Source of the DNA: Candidatus Acidiferrum typicum
GTDB lineage: Bacteria; Acidobacteriota; Terriglobia; Acidiferrales; UBA7541
Direction of reading: 5' to 3'
Assembly (NCBI GenBank): GCA_025463055.1
Contig: JAOAPV010000093.1
Coordinates: 1-64,000 of the forward strand
DNA length: 64,000 nucleotides
Each line of letters opens with the position of its first letter. The stretch's first letter is position 1. Of this stretch, positions 1 through 10,742 are shown piece by piece. Made by a program: the position numbers and the translations under genes. The notes beneath the pieces were generated by a model. It had not been told where the DNA came from. It saw only the letters and a program-made list of their open reading frames with translations, and did no database searches.

Positions 1-71
1 ATCAAAGCTAGAAGCTCGTTTTGAAGTTCACAAGAGTCCGTTGTATGTAGCTACAGACTAGAGGGAGTCCT

Positions 72-983
72 TCACAGTTTGTAGCGCAGTTTCTGCGCCA
101 CCTTGCTCAAATTCTTTCTCCGCAAGCCTAGCGGTTTCCTGAGCCAGAAAGTGCGGAAAATTAAAATCTTCCATAGTTTCGGTAGGGTCCAGACGGTAAG
201 CCTGCGGAACGGCGGTGCTCTCCGGATAACGTCCTTTCCGGCGAAAACGTGGGTCGAATCCGCCGTAATACGAAGGTGCTTTCCGTTCCCAGCGAGCCCC
301 TTGTTCTGCTCTGCGAGGACGTCTTCATGCGTCCCCTGCTTGCCTTGCGGATGGTACGTATGCGGATGATTTTGATGGACTGCCATTACCACGGAAGAAC
401 AATCGATTACGGGAACATCGCGAGAGAGCGCCTTCCAAACCAACCAATGATCCCACCAACTTCGCCCGAGCAAAAATGGGGGTATTTCGTCATATACACC
501 TTTCGAGAAGGCGAAATAATCTATGTAATGCATCGCTTGTCGGAATCCAACTTTCTGGACATGGTGGCGAAGGGCGATGCTCCATCCCGGATCCGTAAAG
601 TCGACCGGTTCGCTAATGTCCGCGTCCCAGCGCTGGCCGATCATTAGGAAGCGTTTGCGCCAGCCGACTGCTTTCACGAAGGCTCGATAGAAATCATCCG
701 TGAGGATAATGTCGCAGTTCGCGTAGCACAGATATTCATATCGTCCGATTGCCTGGGCTTTCTCGAATAGGTAATTCAGGTATTTCATTCCGCTTTGGTG
801 GCGCTCTACGTGTGGCTCGTGCCGAAGGCCAAACTCAGCGCAAACTTCTGCCGCACCCTCGTCATCGCCAAAGAGGATCACTTCGACGTTGGAATGCAGC
901 AGCTTCCAGCTCTTGAGCGCATTGCGCTGAGCAATGCCAATTCGACCTCGGAACGCCTTAGCTGTTGTGAACAGTGTGAGCAC
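72..983 (-). CDS. glycosyltransferase-like protein (GT-A-like, hypothetical)
   Basis: 303-aa ORF; LCYANCDIILTDDFYRAF resembles a nucleotide-sugar binding DxD-type core; in an EPS locus. Confidence 0.55.
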   Translation of the reverse strand: MLTLFTTAKAFRGRIGIAQRNALKSWKLLHSNVEVILFGDDEGAAEVCAEFGLRHEPHVERHQSGMKYLNYLFEKAQAIGRYEYLCYANCDIILTDDFYRAFVKAVGWRKRFLMIGQRWDADISEPVDFTDPGWSIALRHHVQKVGFRQAMHYIDYFAFSKGVYDEIPPFLLGRSWWDHWLVWKALSRDVPVIDCSSVVMAVHQNHPHTYHPQGKQGTHEDVLAEQNKGLAGNGKHLRITADSTHVFAGKDVIRRAPPFRRLTVWTLPKLWKILIFRTFWLRKPLGLRRKNLSKVAQKLRYKL

Positions 984-1023
984 TACACCTCCAACTCGGC
1001 TGATATAACTGACCCTGGGACAG

Positions 1024-1887
1024 TTACTTAAGCAAATACCGCTTCCAAAACTCTAGGTCATACCTAGACCATGCATGGCAGCCGAACGGCAAACGTCCGA
1101 GATTCATCTCAAAACAGTACCGCGGTGCCACCTCAAACGAAAACTCAAGCGCTTCCTGGGGTGAAGGTATCCGAAACCCCTCCACGAACCTCCGTGCGTC
1201 ATACGACCAGAAATGGTCCTCGTGACGGTCCGTGCGCACCGTATCGCGAACCACCCAGCGGACATTGTTGTGGTACCCGTATCGGTGAAGGAATGTTTTC
1301 CCCCCAACGAGCATTCGCTTGAGCAACGGCGTCGATTCCAAGCGGTCGTAAATTATTTTTGAACGCGGCCCAGTCTCCAATCCGCGCGTCTTCGGATCTT
1401 GCATTAAATTCTTGCAAGTCAACACTTCGATCGCGCGTCGCACCCTGCGCAGCGATAGTCCGCCATTCCCCACTATAGAAAATCCCTTTGTCGGATCTTC
1501 AGTGTCCTTTAGCCATGGTGCTCCTACATAGTCCCAGCCCCTGCGGCACCACTCTTCGAGAGTGTTCGCAAACACGAGACAATCCAACTGATAAATCAAG
1601 ATGTATTCGTATGCGGCGAACGCCCGATAAAACTGTTCGGTTAGCACCAGCCGATTATATCCAAGGCGATCTGTAAAATATCTGGCTGGAAATCGAATCA
1701 GCGTGAAGTCAGAAAGTTCCCTTGGCAACTGTTGCAGCCCGATCACGTACCGGTCAAAGCTGCCAAGGTATTCACGCAAATGTCGGATCGAAATCTCTTC
1801 TTCTGCGGAAAGTGGAAACTTGATGACCGGCGTTATCACCGCCACCATTCGTTCCGGTCGCACCGGTCTATGGCACATGGATTGCAA
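1024..1887 (-). CDS. DUF5672-like protein (putative glycosyltransferase)
   Basis: YEYILIYQLDCLVF...WCRRGWDYVGAPW motif; start may be internal Met at 1848. Confidence 0.65.
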   Translation of the reverse strand: MQSMCHRPVRPERMVAVITPVIKFPLSAEEEISIRHLREYLGSFDRYVIGLQQLPRELSDFTLIRFPARYFTDRLGYNRLVLTEQFYRAFAAYEYILIYQLDCLVFANTLEEWCRRGWDYVGAPWLKDTEDPTKGFSIVGNGGLSLRRVRRAIEVLTCKNLMQDPKTRGLETGPRSKIIYDRLESTPLLKRMLVGGKTFLHRYGYHNNVRWVVRDTVRTDRHEDHFWSYDARRFVEGFRIPSPQEALEFSFEVAPRYCFEMNLGRLPFGCHAWSRYDLEFWKRYLLK

Positions 1888-2089
1888 ATCGTCGTCGAAC
1901 CAATCGTAATTCTTCAGCTAATTTGATTTCCCCGCACGCGCCAGTACATGAGGAAAAGCTAACGCATAGTGTGAGGATCAGTAGCAATCGCATCCGTCCC
2001 CGGCTCCCTCATCCCAATCTGATCTGTCCAAGCGCTTATCAATCGAATGCACCAGATTTTCCCAATGATCGTAGTCCGGAATGTTAACG

Positions 2090-2965
2090 CTAACGGCTGA
2101 TATGTTCTCTAGTCAGACCCGTTGGCACTCCAGGGAGGTTGTTGAATCTGTGCTTCATCCGAGACTTGAGCAATGTCTGCAGATTGTAAAAGGTCCGCTT
2201 CACGGATTGCCGCTCCCTTAGGAGCGACAGCCAAGCCCGCCGGTACAATAAGGCGTGTTTCCTGGCAACAAATTCTCGAATCTGGTCTTCAAACAGGACC
2301 GAGCGAGTGCTCATGGATTGTTGGGTCCGCCGATAGTCGAAAAAAACTTCCGGTATATACGCGAATCGCCAACCGTGCTCCAAGGTGCCAACCCAAAAAT
2401 CCCAGTCTTCGAATCCCTGCACTGGCATTGTGCTGTCGTATCCGCTGTTTTGATCCCACACGGAGCGGCGGTACAGCGCGGAGACATGGATGAAGTTCCA
2501 GTACAGTAGTCGGTCAGCGTCAAATACGCCCCCTTGCCACCGGTCTGTACGAGTCCCGAAGCATTGCGCATCTCCGTAGACAACCCCGACTTGCGGGTTC
2601 GAGTCCAAAATTTTAATTCCACGGTCTATCCAGCCGGATTGCATGCGGTCGTCGCCGTCCAGGGGAAACAGATATTCGGCTTGAGACGCGAGGATACCAA
2701 CGTTCCTGGCAGCGGCCACGCCTTTGTTCTCTTGGCGGATGACCCTTATCCCCTGTGTGTACAGCCGATCTATCTCTTTGCGTGTTCGTTCATCCGTCGA
2801 GCCGTCGTCCACAACGATCAGCTCAATATCGTCACGGTTGAGATTGTTTACGCTCCCGACGGCCTCCGCCAGAAATTCTCCATGATTGAAACATGGCATT
2901 ATGACGGATATCTTGAAGGATTTCTTTGGCAGTCTCACAGTGACCAAAAATTCCTCTGAATCCAC
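2090..2965 (-). CDS. glycosyltransferase family 2
   Basis: ISVIMPCFNHGEFLAEAVGSV...IVVDDGSTD...FPLDGDDRM GT2 signature. Confidence 0.9.
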   Translation of the reverse strand: MDSEEFLVTVRLPKKSFKISVIMPCFNHGEFLAEAVGSVNNLNRDDIELIVVDDGSTDERTRKEIDRLYTQGIRVIRQENKGVAAARNVGILASQAEYLFPLDGDDRMQSGWIDRGIKILDSNPQVGVVYGDAQCFGTRTDRWQGGVFDADRLLYWNFIHVSALYRRSVWDQNSGYDSTMPVQGFEDWDFWVGTLEHGWRFAYIPEVFFDYRRTQQSMSTRSVLFEDQIREFVARKHALLYRRAWLSLLRERQSVKRTFYNLQTLLKSRMKHRFNNLPGVPTGLTREHISR

Positions 2966-2968
2966 GAA

Positions 2969-4039
2969 CTATTCAGGAGCCTTCGCCCTTTGCGGCGGGG
3001 CCGAGCCAGCCGGGTGCTCAGCCCCAAACAGCCAGCCCCTTAAGCGCGCCAAATTCTGTCGTGTGTACCAATTACGAAGATCGTAAAACTGTCTGGGCGG
3101 CAACAACAGCGTCGCGGGAACCATGATAATATACTTGAAAAGCCGATAAGCGAATGTCGGATTCTCGCATGTCGACCGAAAACACCGCATTTCTGTCCGA
3201 AGGGTTTTCAAGCGACTACCGCCAAAAGTATGCAGGCTGGTCCGGTTACTCCAAATCCAATTCTGATCCAACAATATGGAAACGCACTCCTCAGAAATAC
3301 CCAAACGAAGGAGCATCGGCCATAATACACTGTACATCATGTCGTCCATTTCGTACCTGCGGAGCAACTTCGCACTATCCTTATGGTCAATCTCATAGAG
3401 GTTTTGCCCATGAAAGCGATAATAAGACAAGGCCTGCGGAAGCACGCGTGCGCCCATCGCCATTGAGGCGGTTGCGATCGGACTGTCGGCATTGAAAACC
3501 AACACTTCTGGAATCGGCATGATTCGCTCGAGCAGAGTCCGCCGCACGGTCAACGCGCTTGGCTGAAGAAAACCCCAATCACGTCGGGCCAAGCGTGCCT
3601 TATCCGGCGTCGATAAACCTAGGAGCGTCCGCTCGGAAGGGCCATAAATATTTAGCTCACCACTTTTTTCATGATACCGATAGTACGCGTGGCTTATCGC
3701 CGCCACTTCCGGCTCTTGTTCCAACGCTTGAAGGACAGTTGAGAGCTTGCCTTTGGCCCACCAGTCATCGCCATCAAGCAATGCGACACTCTGACCGCCC
3801 GCTTCTGAAAATCCCGCGTTGAAGGCGGATGCTTGCCCGCCATTCTTCTTGCGCAAATGCTTCACACGCGGAACGAATTTTTGAACGATCGAAGGCGTGC
3901 TATCGGTCGATCCATCATCCACAACTACTATTTCCAACTCCGAAGGCGATAGTCCCTGTTCCACAACGCTGACAAGCGCCTGCTCGATATAACGCTCATG
4001 ATTGTATGTGTCGAGCAGCGCTGTGATAAGAGGCTTCAT
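2969..4039 (-). CDS. glycosyltransferase family 2
   Basis: TALLDTYNHERYIEQAL...VVVDDGSTDSTP...ALLDGDDWW. Confidence 0.9.
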   Translation of the reverse strand: MKPLITALLDTYNHERYIEQALVSVVEQGLSPSELEIVVVDDGSTDSTPSIVQKFVPRVKHLRKKNGGQASAFNAGFSEAGGQSVALLDGDDWWAKGKLSTVLQALEQEPEVAAISHAYYRYHEKSGELNIYGPSERTLLGLSTPDKARLARRDWGFLQPSALTVRRTLLERIMPIPEVLVFNADSPIATASMAMGARVLPQALSYYRFHGQNLYEIDHKDSAKLLRRYEMDDMMYSVLWPMLLRLGISEECVSILLDQNWIWSNRTSLHTFGGSRLKTLRTEMRCFRSTCENPTFAYRLFKYIIMVPATLLLPPRQFYDLRNWYTRQNLARLRGWLFGAEHPAGSAPPQRAKAPE

Positions 4040-5025
4040 TGCTGATTTCCGTCGATGCTTTTTTCCTGGGGGCGAGCGCGTAGGTTAAGTTCCTTCGACT
4101 GCGACAGATCTCGCCATGAGGCGAAAAAGTTCAGCCACTCCTCGGACGTGTCTCGCACAGGCCCTTGGAACGCTCCGGTCTTAACCTCGAAACGATAGGC
4201 CCCATACCCGTAAGCCTCGAGAGCTGCAAAAATCTCGCGGCTCGTGACACCCGCGCCCCGCAAAGGCGCCTGGGAAATCTCAAAGCAGATATAGTCTACT
4301 CTCTGTTGTTCCAATAGCCGTTTAGCACCTTGGAATACCGCGAGCTCAAATCCCTCAACGTCTACCTTCAAAAAATTAATCCGCTCGATACCTTCTGCTT
4401 CACAGAATCGGTCTAAGTTGAACGCTGGAACTTCAATGGACTGATGAGGGGTAATTGGCTTTCGGTTCGAGCCCAACATGGAGGGTCTGCCGAGACTATT
4501 CCATTCTGCGAATTGCGGCTCAAAAAGGTTCATTCTGGCGCTTCCCGATTCGGCACATAGCGCTGCCTGTACGGGGAAGACGTTTTCGCAACGGTTCAGG
4601 GCTAGAGTTTCGCGCAATCGCCAGTAAGTCTCGGGAACTGGCTCAAAAGCCCACACGCGTCCCTCTGGTCCGCACAAGCGGCTCAGGAGAACAGTATACA
4701 GCCCAACGTTCGCTCCCACATCGATGGCGATGTTTCCTGGTCGCGCCAAACGGGGAACTGCTTGGAATTCCGCCACGTCGTAGCAGCGTCGTACCAGATT
4801 TAGAAGATTTGGCCGATCAAAGGGATATAGTACAAATCGAATGCCGTGAACATCTCGCAGAACCATCGTTGCATCGCGCTGAATCTCCCGACGTTTGCGA
4901 TAGTCATCCCAATCGCCCAGCTTTGCCCTGCTGTAATCGTAAAACCACTGCCATGCATGCAACGGTGGATAAAGGACTGGACGAATCCATCTTTTAATTG
5001 CCTCGTTCACGATTCCCACACTCAT
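4036..5025 (-). CDS. FkbM family methyltransferase
   Basis: AIDVGANVGLYTVLLSRL...FLKVDVEGFELAVFQGA; 4-bp overlap with the next gene. Confidence 0.9.
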   Translation of the reverse strand: MSVGIVNEAIKRWIRPVLYPPLHAWQWFYDYSRAKLGDWDDYRKRREIQRDATMVLRDVHGIRFVLYPFDRPNLLNLVRRCYDVAEFQAVPRLARPGNIAIDVGANVGLYTVLLSRLCGPEGRVWAFEPVPETYWRLRETLALNRCENVFPVQAALCAESGSARMNLFEPQFAEWNSLGRPSMLGSNRKPITPHQSIEVPAFNLDRFCEAEGIERINFLKVDVEGFELAVFQGAKRLLEQQRVDYICFEISQAPLRGAGVTSREIFAALEAYGYGAYRFEVKTGAFQGPVRDTSEEWLNFFASWRDLSQSKELNLRARPQEKSIDGNQQ

Positions 5026-6223
5026 TCACTTCAAATCGCACAGGGAGATTCAAGACACCCGTCCAATTATCCTGCGGATGTTGGTAAATCTTTGTCGTAA
5101 CATTCATCTCGGGAACGCAGTCCCACCAGTCCATAAGCTCTCCCTCGTCGTATAGCGTAGCAAGCCAGCTGTAAAGACCAGGGCGCAAAGGCAGTATGGG
5201 AAATATATAGCAGAGTTCGCATTCGCCAATTTCCAACTGCAAAGACTCGATTGCCCCAGCCCAGATCACCTGTTGCTGATGGTCGCGCAACGCCAAACCG
5301 TAATGGCCTCGCTTGACCGGTTGCCTGACCTCAACGCTGAGCTTGATCGTCACCGGGTCCAGTGTGTTGAGAGTATGAATCGTCCCTTCACTAGCACCTT
5401 CAATCTGCCACCGCCGAAACAAACCCTTCGCAGCCGAATTCCGATCCTCCCGACTGCTATTCCGTTCCCCACGAGCCATAGCGCTCTCATACGCGCTGAC
5501 GACTTCATGCGTTGGGCCGGATTGACGTATTGATCCCCCATCCACCCACGTCACCCGTTCACACAACCTCCGGATCTGGCTCAACTGATGGCTCACCAGC
5601 ACCACCGTCCGCCCGCCCTTGGCCACTTCTCCCATCTTACCCAGACACTTCTTCTGAAAGTTGATGTCCCCTACCGCCAGCACTTCGTCAACCAGCAATA
5701 TCTCCGGCTCCAGGTGCGCCGCCACCGCGAACGCCAGTCGCACGTACATTCCGCTCGAATAATGTTTTACCGGGGTCTCAATGAACTTGTCGATTTCCGC
5801 GAACGCCACAATCTCATCGAATTTCCGGTCGATCTCCCGCTTGCTCATCCCCAAGATTGACCCGCTCAGGTATGTATTCTCGCGCCCTGTCAGCTCCGGA
5901 TGAAACCCCGTTCCCACTTCCAGCAAACTCCGCACCTTACCTCGGATCTCGGCCCATCCCTCCGTCGGCCGCGTAATCCGCGATAATATTTTCAGCAGCG
6001 TCGTCTTTCCTGCGCCATTCCGCCCGATCAGCCCCAGCACCTCGCCCTCTTTTACTTCCAGCGATACATCCTTCAGTGCCCAGAAGACTTCCGGCGTCGC
6101 GCCACGCAGAGACCGCAGCGGGGAGCGCATAAACCGCTCCAATACATGCCGCAGCCCCACATCAACGTGGACCCCGCGCCGGTACCTCTTCCCCAGCCCT
6201 TCTGCTCTTATCACGGTCGTCAT
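4994..6223 (-). CDS. ABC transporter ATP-binding protein, polysaccharide export (Wzt-like, with C-terminal extension)
   Basis: Walker A GRNGAGKTTLL, signature YSSGMYVRLAFAVA, Walker B ILLVDEVLAVGD; ~170-aa C-terminal domain. Confidence 0.92.
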   Translation of the reverse strand: MTTVIRAEGLGKRYRRGVHVDVGLRHVLERFMRSPLRSLRGATPEVFWALKDVSLEVKEGEVLGLIGRNGAGKTTLLKILSRITRPTEGWAEIRGKVRSLLEVGTGFHPELTGRENTYLSGSILGMSKREIDRKFDEIVAFAEIDKFIETPVKHYSSGMYVRLAFAVAAHLEPEILLVDEVLAVGDINFQKKCLGKMGEVAKGGRTVVLVSHQLSQIRRLCERVTWVDGGSIRQSGPTHEVVSAYESAMARGERNSSREDRNSAAKGLFRRWQIEGASEGTIHTLNTLDPVTIKLSVEVRQPVKRGHYGLALRDHQQQVIWAGAIESLQLEIGECELCYIFPILPLRPGLYSWLATLYDEGELMDWWDCVPEMNVTTKIYQHPQDNWTGVLNLPVRFEVNECGNRERGN

Positions 6224-6272
6224 TCAATTTTCCAAATGCAACTAGTTTACATTGCTAGCAAGAATCTCCAAG

Positions 6273-7358
6273 TCACCGCTCACGTTGGACCCTATCCACC
6301 GGCCGACTGCCGAAAGTTCCGCTCGGGCGCTTTCGCGAAAACCGTCTAGATAACAGTTCGGCCCTCGCTACAGCCCTGCAACGCCATTCTTCCACTTTGC
6401 GCCAGTTTCCACCGCCGAAGACCAAAGCAGAGAGCGCCGTCACGTACTTGAAGGTCGTGAACTTCCAGCTTTGCTTGCCTCTATGGCTATGGTTTTCCCA
6501 AACCAGGAACCAGAAAAAGCGGAACCGCCCGGGCGGCCTTATAAAGTATCCTTCTGTTTCAAGAGCGAAACGCCAATGATTGAGGAAAGCGCGCACGGGT
6601 AATTCCTTCTTGGTGTAGCCGCTGTCCGCAAGCCACTTCTTCATCGCGTTTACAAGGATTTGCCGCATCTGCAGTCGGCTTTTCGCGTTCTCAATGGGAA
6701 TTTGAGTGTCGCTAATCGAATAACTATTCCTCCCATGGATGCGGTACAGCGCGAGAACCTCCGGAATAGCGAGTATCGGCCAAAGTAAAGGAGTGAGCGA
6801 GCCGAGGAAAGAGTCTCCGAGCATTCGGATAGTTTCGGGAATGGGGAGAAGCGGACTTATTGCCGTTCTGCGGAAGCACAGGGACGACGCGGGCTGGGCA
6901 TAGTAAGACGAAAAATAATCCGGCGTCTGACGGAAGTCACCCGAGAGGCCCACGAAAGGCCACTCTCGATTCTCATCCCTTTGAACGTGCCATTCCATCA
7001 ATCGGTGATAAACCATACCGACCGCGGGATTCCGCTCAAACGCCTCCGCGACGCGCGCCAGCTTCCCGGGTAGAAAGCAATCATCGGCGTCGAGCAACGC
7101 AAGAATCTCGCCTCGCGATTTGGAAATCCCAAGGTTCAGCGCGGCCGCTTGTCCTCCGTTCGATTGGTGGAAATACTCGACGCGCGAGCCGTACTTTTTC
7201 ACTCGCCCGGCCGTGTCATCCGTCGAGCCATCGTCTGCCACGACAATTTGCACCCGATCCTGTGGGAATTCCTGCGCCAGCACGCTTTCGATGGCCTCTT
7301 CAATGAACTGGCCATAGTTGTACGTGGTGATCAGAACGGTGATAAGCGGCGCCGTCAT
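6273..7358 (-). CDS. glycosyltransferase family 2
   Basis: TVLITTYNYGQFIEEAIESV...VVADDGSTDDT; start placed at internal Met (7358), giving an ATGA overlap with the upstream stop. Confidence 0.9.
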   Translation of the reverse strand: MTAPLITVLITTYNYGQFIEEAIESVLAQEFPQDRVQIVVADDGSTDDTAGRVKKYGSRVEYFHQSNGGQAAALNLGISKSRGEILALLDADDCFLPGKLARVAEAFERNPAVGMVYHRLMEWHVQRDENREWPFVGLSGDFRQTPDYFSSYYAQPASSLCFRRTAISPLLPIPETIRMLGDSFLGSLTPLLWPILAIPEVLALYRIHGRNSYSISDTQIPIENAKSRLQMRQILVNAMKKWLADSGYTKKELPVRAFLNHWRFALETEGYFIRPPGRFRFFWFLVWENHSHRGKQSWKFTTFKYVTALSALVFGGGNWRKVEEWRCRAVARAELLSRRFSRKRPSGTFGSRPVDRVQRER

Positions 7359-8251
7359 TCCCAACCAAATCTCTTCCGGAGCGAGTTTTTCAGGCAAATC
7401 AGAAGGATACGTGATGCCTCTTTGACGCCCGAAGGTAGCGGCGGGTTCTCCGCTCGCGCTATCGCTTCCGAGTATTGGGTTTGGAGATGTAGGTATTGTC
7501 TCGGATGAACCAGGCACAGTTGATCGGGATTAGTTTGCTGCAATTCCTCCCGCAGCGAATTACTACGCTCCACAAGGCTAGACTGTACGAAGAGCAGCGT
7601 GTTTTGCGCATACCAGAAATCAACTGCTGTATTTTGCCACACTCGCTTTCGGACAAAGTCCACCGGTACGTAACCGCGCTCTCGGAAAAGTCCCGCCCAC
7701 TTGTCCGGCCACTGTTCGTTAAGGTGATTCATCCCGCCCTGAAAGGGAATCGCCGCAGAGAACAAAACAACGGGGGCCAGTTCCGTCAAGCCCGCAACAA
7801 AAACCTCGGCGCATTCCGGGGGAAGATGCTCGGCGACCTCCAGCGATACGGCTAAATCGAATTCGCGCTGGATCGCAAGCGGTTTCGTCAGGTCGCATGC
7901 CTCGAAACGTTCCCGTGGAATTTGCAACGTTCCGCGATCGACGTACTCGCCGTCCAGGCCAAGTATTTCTTCCACGCCGTGCCGCCGGAAAACGGCCAGC
8001 CAGCCTCCATCGCCGCAGCCCACATCTACAACACTCCGCGCCGGAACCAAGTCCAATACCAGCGGAACGATGACCTCAGCGGACCGCATCACTCCATTTC
8101 GAAGCGACTCATAGAACCCCTTCGTGTAAGGTTGGCTACCCACGGTCTTAGGAGTGCGCCTTTGACTCAGGTTTTCGTCCGAAGCCGAGCGTGTCGGAAT
8201 AACCGATTTCTGTAAGCTGGGCCTTGATTTCAGCCCACGCCCTTGCCACAC
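7355..8251 (-). CDS. class I SAM-dependent methyltransferase
   Basis: SVVDVGCGDGGWLAVF motif I; FDLAVSLEVAEHLP; true start probably internal. Confidence 0.85.
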   Translation of the reverse strand: MWQGRGLKSRPSLQKSVIPTRSASDENLSQRRTPKTVGSQPYTKGFYESLRNGVMRSAEVIVPLVLDLVPARSVVDVGCGDGGWLAVFRRHGVEEILGLDGEYVDRGTLQIPRERFEACDLTKPLAIQREFDLAVSLEVAEHLPPECAEVFVAGLTELAPVVLFSAAIPFQGGMNHLNEQWPDKWAGLFRERGYVPVDFVRKRVWQNTAVDFWYAQNTLLFVQSSLVERSNSLREELQQTNPDQLCLVHPRQYLHLQTQYSEAIARAENPPLPSGVKEASRILLICLKNSLRKRFGWE

Positions 8252-8799
8252 CGGGCCAGCTTTCGTCTCTTACATCGTGCAAAGCGACGATTCCGCCCGG
8301 AACAACGTGGCGGGAAAATCCGGCGAAATCCGCCAACACGCCCTCATAGGCGTGAGATCCATCGATAAATAGCATGTGGATCGGCTTACACCAAGTCTGC
8401 GCCATCTTGCTACTGAGCCCCACGGCGGGCTCAACGTACGCTGATACGTTGCAGCGTTCTAGATTTTTCGAAAAATCGGGAAAAGAGTTGACGTTCGGCA
8501 GATCCGATCCGCCATCAAACGAGTCGATAGCAAAAACACGCTTCTGGCTTCCTCGGCAGCCCGCTGCAAGGCAGCACGTAGACCGCCCTTTAAAACTTCC
8601 GATCAACAATGTTTGTCCCGTTGGCCAAGGACCGCGCCGCATTAAATAGCCATTTACCTTCCCGGTGGGAAAGCCACCCTTCAACGGAATCGACCAGCTG
8701 CCAAATCTTACGCCACTCGCGTTCCTCGGCGGACTCGGTCAAATCCCGTGCGATTTTTTTGATCTTAAGTCCGACCCGTGTGATCAGCCTGGCGCTCAT
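8148..8799 (-). pseudogene. class I SAM-dependent methyltransferase, split by a frameshift near 8600
   Basis: 69-aa ORF (8590-8799) ends ...LANGTNIVDRKF*; 178-aa ORF (8148-8684) continues the fold as LLIGSFKGRSTCCLA...MLFIDGSHAYEGV; joining needs a ~2-nt indel. Confidence 0.7.
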
Positions 8800-8998
8800 G
8801 ACAAAGCCATTCGTTAACTGCTCACTTTAGATGTATTCATTTTCGAATCTACAGAGATAAGCGCGCCGGATAAACTCCGGTGACCGTTCACACGTTGCAA
8901 CCGAAGACATCCAAAACCCTGTTAGATTACCAGAGATTGCGCACGCCGCTAGATGCCAAGCACCAGCGAGATTTCGGTGACAAACAATTGCTAATGTG

Positions 8999-10519
8999 CT
9001 ACGGCGTGGATTGCTTTTTCAACTGCTCGATATCGCGGTCTTCGATTTGGCGCATCAGATCGTGACGATGAAAGAGATAGTTCTGCAGCAGATGTTTCAG
9101 TTGCTGCGGGGCAACGGTAAATTGATTGCGTATCATCGTGCTCCAGGAAATTGGTCCGCGCGACGGAATCAGGTGCGCGCCCCATTGGAACATGAATTCC
9201 GCGTTCCAGAGCATGAATGCGGCGAGGACTACGGAAGCGGTGGCAACGGCCGCGCGCTGAGTGCGAAACAATCTGGACACGCGTTCGATGAAGAAGCTGA
9301 GGCCAAGAATAAATAGCGGTGTCAGCGAAACGAAAAATCGATTCCCGAACGAGGAGATGCCGGCCCAATCCGGATAACACGCAATAAAAATATAAAACGC
9401 CAGCGTGGCCTCAAGCAGCGGCGTGCCCACGCGCGGGTCGCGCCATCTAAACAGAACCAATCCCACAGTGGCGAGGAAAAGCAGCGGAGTCCAGGAAAAC
9501 AGACCGTGCTCGGAAGAAAACAACACGGCAAGAAAGTACGGCGAGCGCCATGCCCAGTTGCGCATGGATACGTAGCCGGATTCCAACGGATTGCCGTAAA
9601 CGATGTAGCGAGTCACAAACGTAGGAAGCAAGCAGAGCAGCGTAATTGCAGCAAATAGAAAGTGTCTGGTAAGAAGTTGCGAAACAGCGGCTCGCCCGGC
9701 TGCGCCACTGCGAAACGCCGCTGCGTAGTCATGCAGCGCCTCGATCACAAGAATCATCAGCAGCATGGCGTTGGGGTAGTACACATTCAGCATCAAGCCG
9801 GCAATCAGCGCGAGCACTAACCACTGGCGCACAGAGCGCTGCTCGCGTGTGCGATACCAATAAAAGACAAAGAGCGAAACGGCAAAAGCAGAATGCGCGT
9901 GCGACCAGGATGGATTGAAATACATATACACCGGAAGTGAGCTGGCCCACCAAATCGCAACCGTGGCGAGAAAGGCCCACACGTCTTCGGTATATTGACG
10001 CGCCAATCGATATGCTAAGAACAGGCCAAGGAATCCCCAAAAAGCGGTGCCGAAGGCCATGGCCAGGCGGTATGGCGCGGAGAATCCGTCCGCGGCTACG
10101 TGCGAGCCTAGAGCGCGCGCCAACAACACGCCACCATGCGCGAGCAGCAAAAAAGGCGCCCACAGCATTGCCGGACCGACAGTAAAGTGATTATCGAGGT
10201 GGCCGGTGCGGGTTCGAAAAAATTCTTTCGGCTGGCCGTTCGCATCGAGGCGCGCCTCGCGAAAGCCGGTGTTCGCGCTGATATAGTCGCGCTCGAAATC
10301 GAAGGTGTGCTCGATTAGTGGCGCGCGCGCAAAAGCATAATAGCCCACGCCATCGCCGCGCACCCACGGATTCAAAAGGGCGAGGGAGAGAAGAAAAAGT
10401 AAGAGCAGCCAGCGCTCCGCACTTGCTTGCCGCGTATGCGGCCTGCTCGGCGATCGATTTTCCACTAGAAACGTTCCGTTCTTATATGCATGCTGCCCAC
10501 ACAAGTCGCGGGCAGCCAT
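8999..10519 (-). CDS. polytopic membrane protein, possible GT-C/GT39-like glycosyltransferase
   Basis: 506 aa with ~10 hydrophobic segments; N-terminal GDGVGYYAFARAPLIEHTFDF typical of GT-C-like proteins. Confidence 0.6.
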   Translation of the reverse strand: MAARDLCGQHAYKNGTFLVENRSPSRPHTRQASAERWLLLLFLLSLALLNPWVRGDGVGYYAFARAPLIEHTFDFERDYISANTGFREARLDANGQPKEFFRTRTGHLDNHFTVGPAMLWAPFLLLAHGGVLLARALGSHVAADGFSAPYRLAMAFGTAFWGFLGLFLAYRLARQYTEDVWAFLATVAIWWASSLPVYMYFNPSWSHAHSAFAVSLFVFYWYRTREQRSVRQWLVLALIAGLMLNVYYPNAMLLMILVIEALHDYAAAFRSGAAGRAAVSQLLTRHFLFAAITLLCLLPTFVTRYIVYGNPLESGYVSMRNWAWRSPYFLAVLFSSEHGLFSWTPLLFLATVGLVLFRWRDPRVGTPLLEATLAFYIFIACYPDWAGISSFGNRFFVSLTPLFILGLSFFIERVSRLFRTQRAAVATASVVLAAFMLWNAEFMFQWGAHLIPSRGPISWSTMIRNQFTVAPQQLKHLLQNYLFHRHDLMRQIEDRDIEQLKKQSTP

Positions 10520-10742
10520 TTTTAAAACCAGTCAAGCCGCAGGAAAACGAGCCGGAGAACCACGGCGGGGACTTCTGCTGTGGGCAACTGTACTGAAAGC
10601 GGTTCCCAAAGTAAATAAACGGCGGTATGAGCGTCAAATAGTCCTTAGAGAGGTGCTTTGCTTCCTGATTGGCTCTTTTGAAGTCAACCTTTCGAGTCGC
10701 TCGGGGGAACATTATCGCCGTCTCGCGGAGAATTAGTGAACT

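Noticed and set aside
249-647. 132-aa plus-strand ORF opposite the first gene
   Set aside because: Antisense shadow; no family signal or RBS.
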